Origin: Paenibacillus sp. 1781tsa1
GTDB lineage: Bacteria > Bacillota > Bacilli > Paenibacillales > Paenibacillaceae
Length of the DNA: 64,000 nt
Reading direction: 5' to 3'
Assembly (NCBI RefSeq): GCF_024159265.1
Contig: NZ_JAMYWY010000001.1
Coordinates: 1,736,001 to 1,800,000, forward strand
Shown: piece by piece, positions 63,230-64,000 of the stretch
Position numbering within the stretch: position 1 is the stretch's first letter
How the letters are laid out: every line of letters starts with the position of its first letter
Translations under genes and position numbers: made by a program
Notes under the pieces: model-generated
Told to the model about the DNA's origin: nothing
Databases searched by the model: none
What the model saw: only the letters and a program-made list of their open reading frames with translations

Positions 63230-63701
63230 ATGGGCATGTCAGACTATTACAAAAACCTCAGGGGAAAGATCGGCAATGAGCTTATTTTTATGCCGGGTGT
63301 CGCTGGGATTATTCGAAATGAACAAGGGGAGATCCTGTTCGGTCGTAAACATAACGAATCAACCTGGGGGTTAATTGCTGGAGCCATCGAGCTTGGTGAC
63401 ACCAGCGCAAGCGATGGCGAGAGAGGCACTGGAAGAGACAGGTCTGGTCGTTGGACCCGAGAAGATTATCGGAGTATACGGAGGTGAAGCGAGACGGTTT
63501 ACATACCGTAACGGTCATCAGGTCGAATATTTGACTATCGTATTTGAATGCAGGATCCAATCTGGGCAACTCACGCCCGATAATGAAGAGATGAAGGATC
63601 TGCAGTTTTTCCCCGAGGATCAGCTTCCAACCATGGCAAACCAGTATCCGGATTATATTTTTAGCTCCAAACAAGAAGAACGAGCCCATTTTGAAAGATA
63701 A
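63230..63701 (+). pseudogene. Nudix hydrolase, frameshifted
   Basis: ATG 63230 has AGGAGG 9 bases upstream. The first frame gives MPGVAGIIRNEQGEILFGRK and WGLIAGAIELG, then fails at about 63401. The next frame continues TPAQAMAREALEETGLVVGP and runs to 63701. Two missing bases (GGTGACACC where GGTGAGACACC would be expected) join the halves into a 157-residue Nudix enzyme with box GAIELGETPAQAMAREALEE. As it stands the box lacks its first glutamate. Either a real pseudogene or an error in the sequence. Confidence 0.85.
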
Positions 63702-63779
63702 CTTCCTGTGCAATTGGAATCTAACCTCACCTTATGTCTATCAAATGAATCAAGATCCTAGTTATATGAGGAGAACTAT

Positions 63780-64000
63780 ATGTTAATCAATCCAACGGTA
63801 AATGAGATCAATAACTTATTCAAGATACATCATATCAACGAAGTGATCACTGAAATTCAACGTTTGTCAGGTACCACCGCTGGATGTGTTTATCGGTTGA
63901 GTACAAGTCTGAATAAGCATTATATTCTGAAATCAGATGAACCCGAACAGATTCACATCGCCCAGCAGTTTTTGGAGACGTATAAGAATTCTTCGTTATT
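63780..64000 (+). CDS. Putative phosphotransferase (3' end outside window)
   Basis: ATG 63780 follows GAGGAG; 73 codons are visible before the window ends, all open. The pattern SGTTAGCVYRLSTSLNKHYI then LKSDEPEQIH matches the N-terminal lobe of aminoglycoside/choline kinase-like enzymes, with a glycine-rich turn followed by a strand and a lysine. Its exact family needs the C-terminal half. Confidence 0.6.
   Translation, partial: MLINPTVNEINNLFKIHHINEVITEIQRLSGTTAGCVYRLSTSLNKHYILKSDEPEQIHIAQQFLETYKNSSL

Overview
The window looks like a Paenibacillus chromosome (low-GC Firmicute with strong AGGAGG ribosome-binding sites, sigma-A type promoters, lipoboxes, a Fur box, a cre site, YesM/YesN-type two-component genes and ATPase-less sugar ABC transporters). 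I see no rRNA, tRNA or CRISPR array. Gene identities rest on motifs and remembered families; no database search was run.

Layout. 1-9.3 kb: a heterodimeric ABC exporter pair (first gene cut by the window edge), a frameshifted Rpn-type nuclease, recQ, and a B12-binding radical SAM protein followed by an unusual run of six hairpins. 9.5-13.5 kb and about 18.9-19.7 kb: an accessory region that behaves like a gene-cassette array. A decayed tyrosine recombinase is followed by a promoter-bearing leader and then short AT-rich genes, several of them followed by a related 80-165 bp site. Those sites start with a TAAC-type box and end with a GTTA-type box, as integron attC sites do. Two of them bracket a complete AraR-like/MalEFG-like sugar operon (13.6-18.7 kb).

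19.7-28.3 kb: a fragment of a chloramphenicol phosphotransferase-like gene, then a long operon resembling the Bacillus ytmI sulfur operon (cystine-type ABC transporter, flavin monooxygenases, GNAT acetyltransferase, DinB-like protein), probably for uptake and breakdown of S-modified cysteines. 28.7-32.7 kb: a Fur-box-controlled iron-siderophore module (binding lipoprotein, FhuF-like reductase, Btr-like AraC regulator fused to a binding domain).

32.9-44.5 kb: a low-GC island of small unrelated genes. These look like immunity-type proteins (one Imm1-like), a retropepsin-like gene pair, a secreted papain-like protein and a toxin C-terminal remnant. A second recombinase remnant follows, with the same promoter-bearing leader, and behind it a probable defence module: a small conserved protein, the Shedu nuclease SduA and an AAA+ ATPase/PD-(D/E)XK fusion. 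44.6-52.6 kb: a carbohydrate uptake locus with a YesM/YesN-like two-component system, divergent permeases and a duplicated 175 bp repeat.

52.7-57.0 kb: more AT-rich accessory genes, a SpoIID-domain secreted protein and a second, broken retropepsin. 57.0-64.0 kb: a FusB-like EF-G-binding protein with a structured leader, a divergent HxlR/quinone-reductase pair, and a run of small housekeeping-type genes (Nudix, PH-like membrane protein, DUF4085, HAD phosphatase, a frameshifted Nudix). The window ends inside a putative phosphotransferase.
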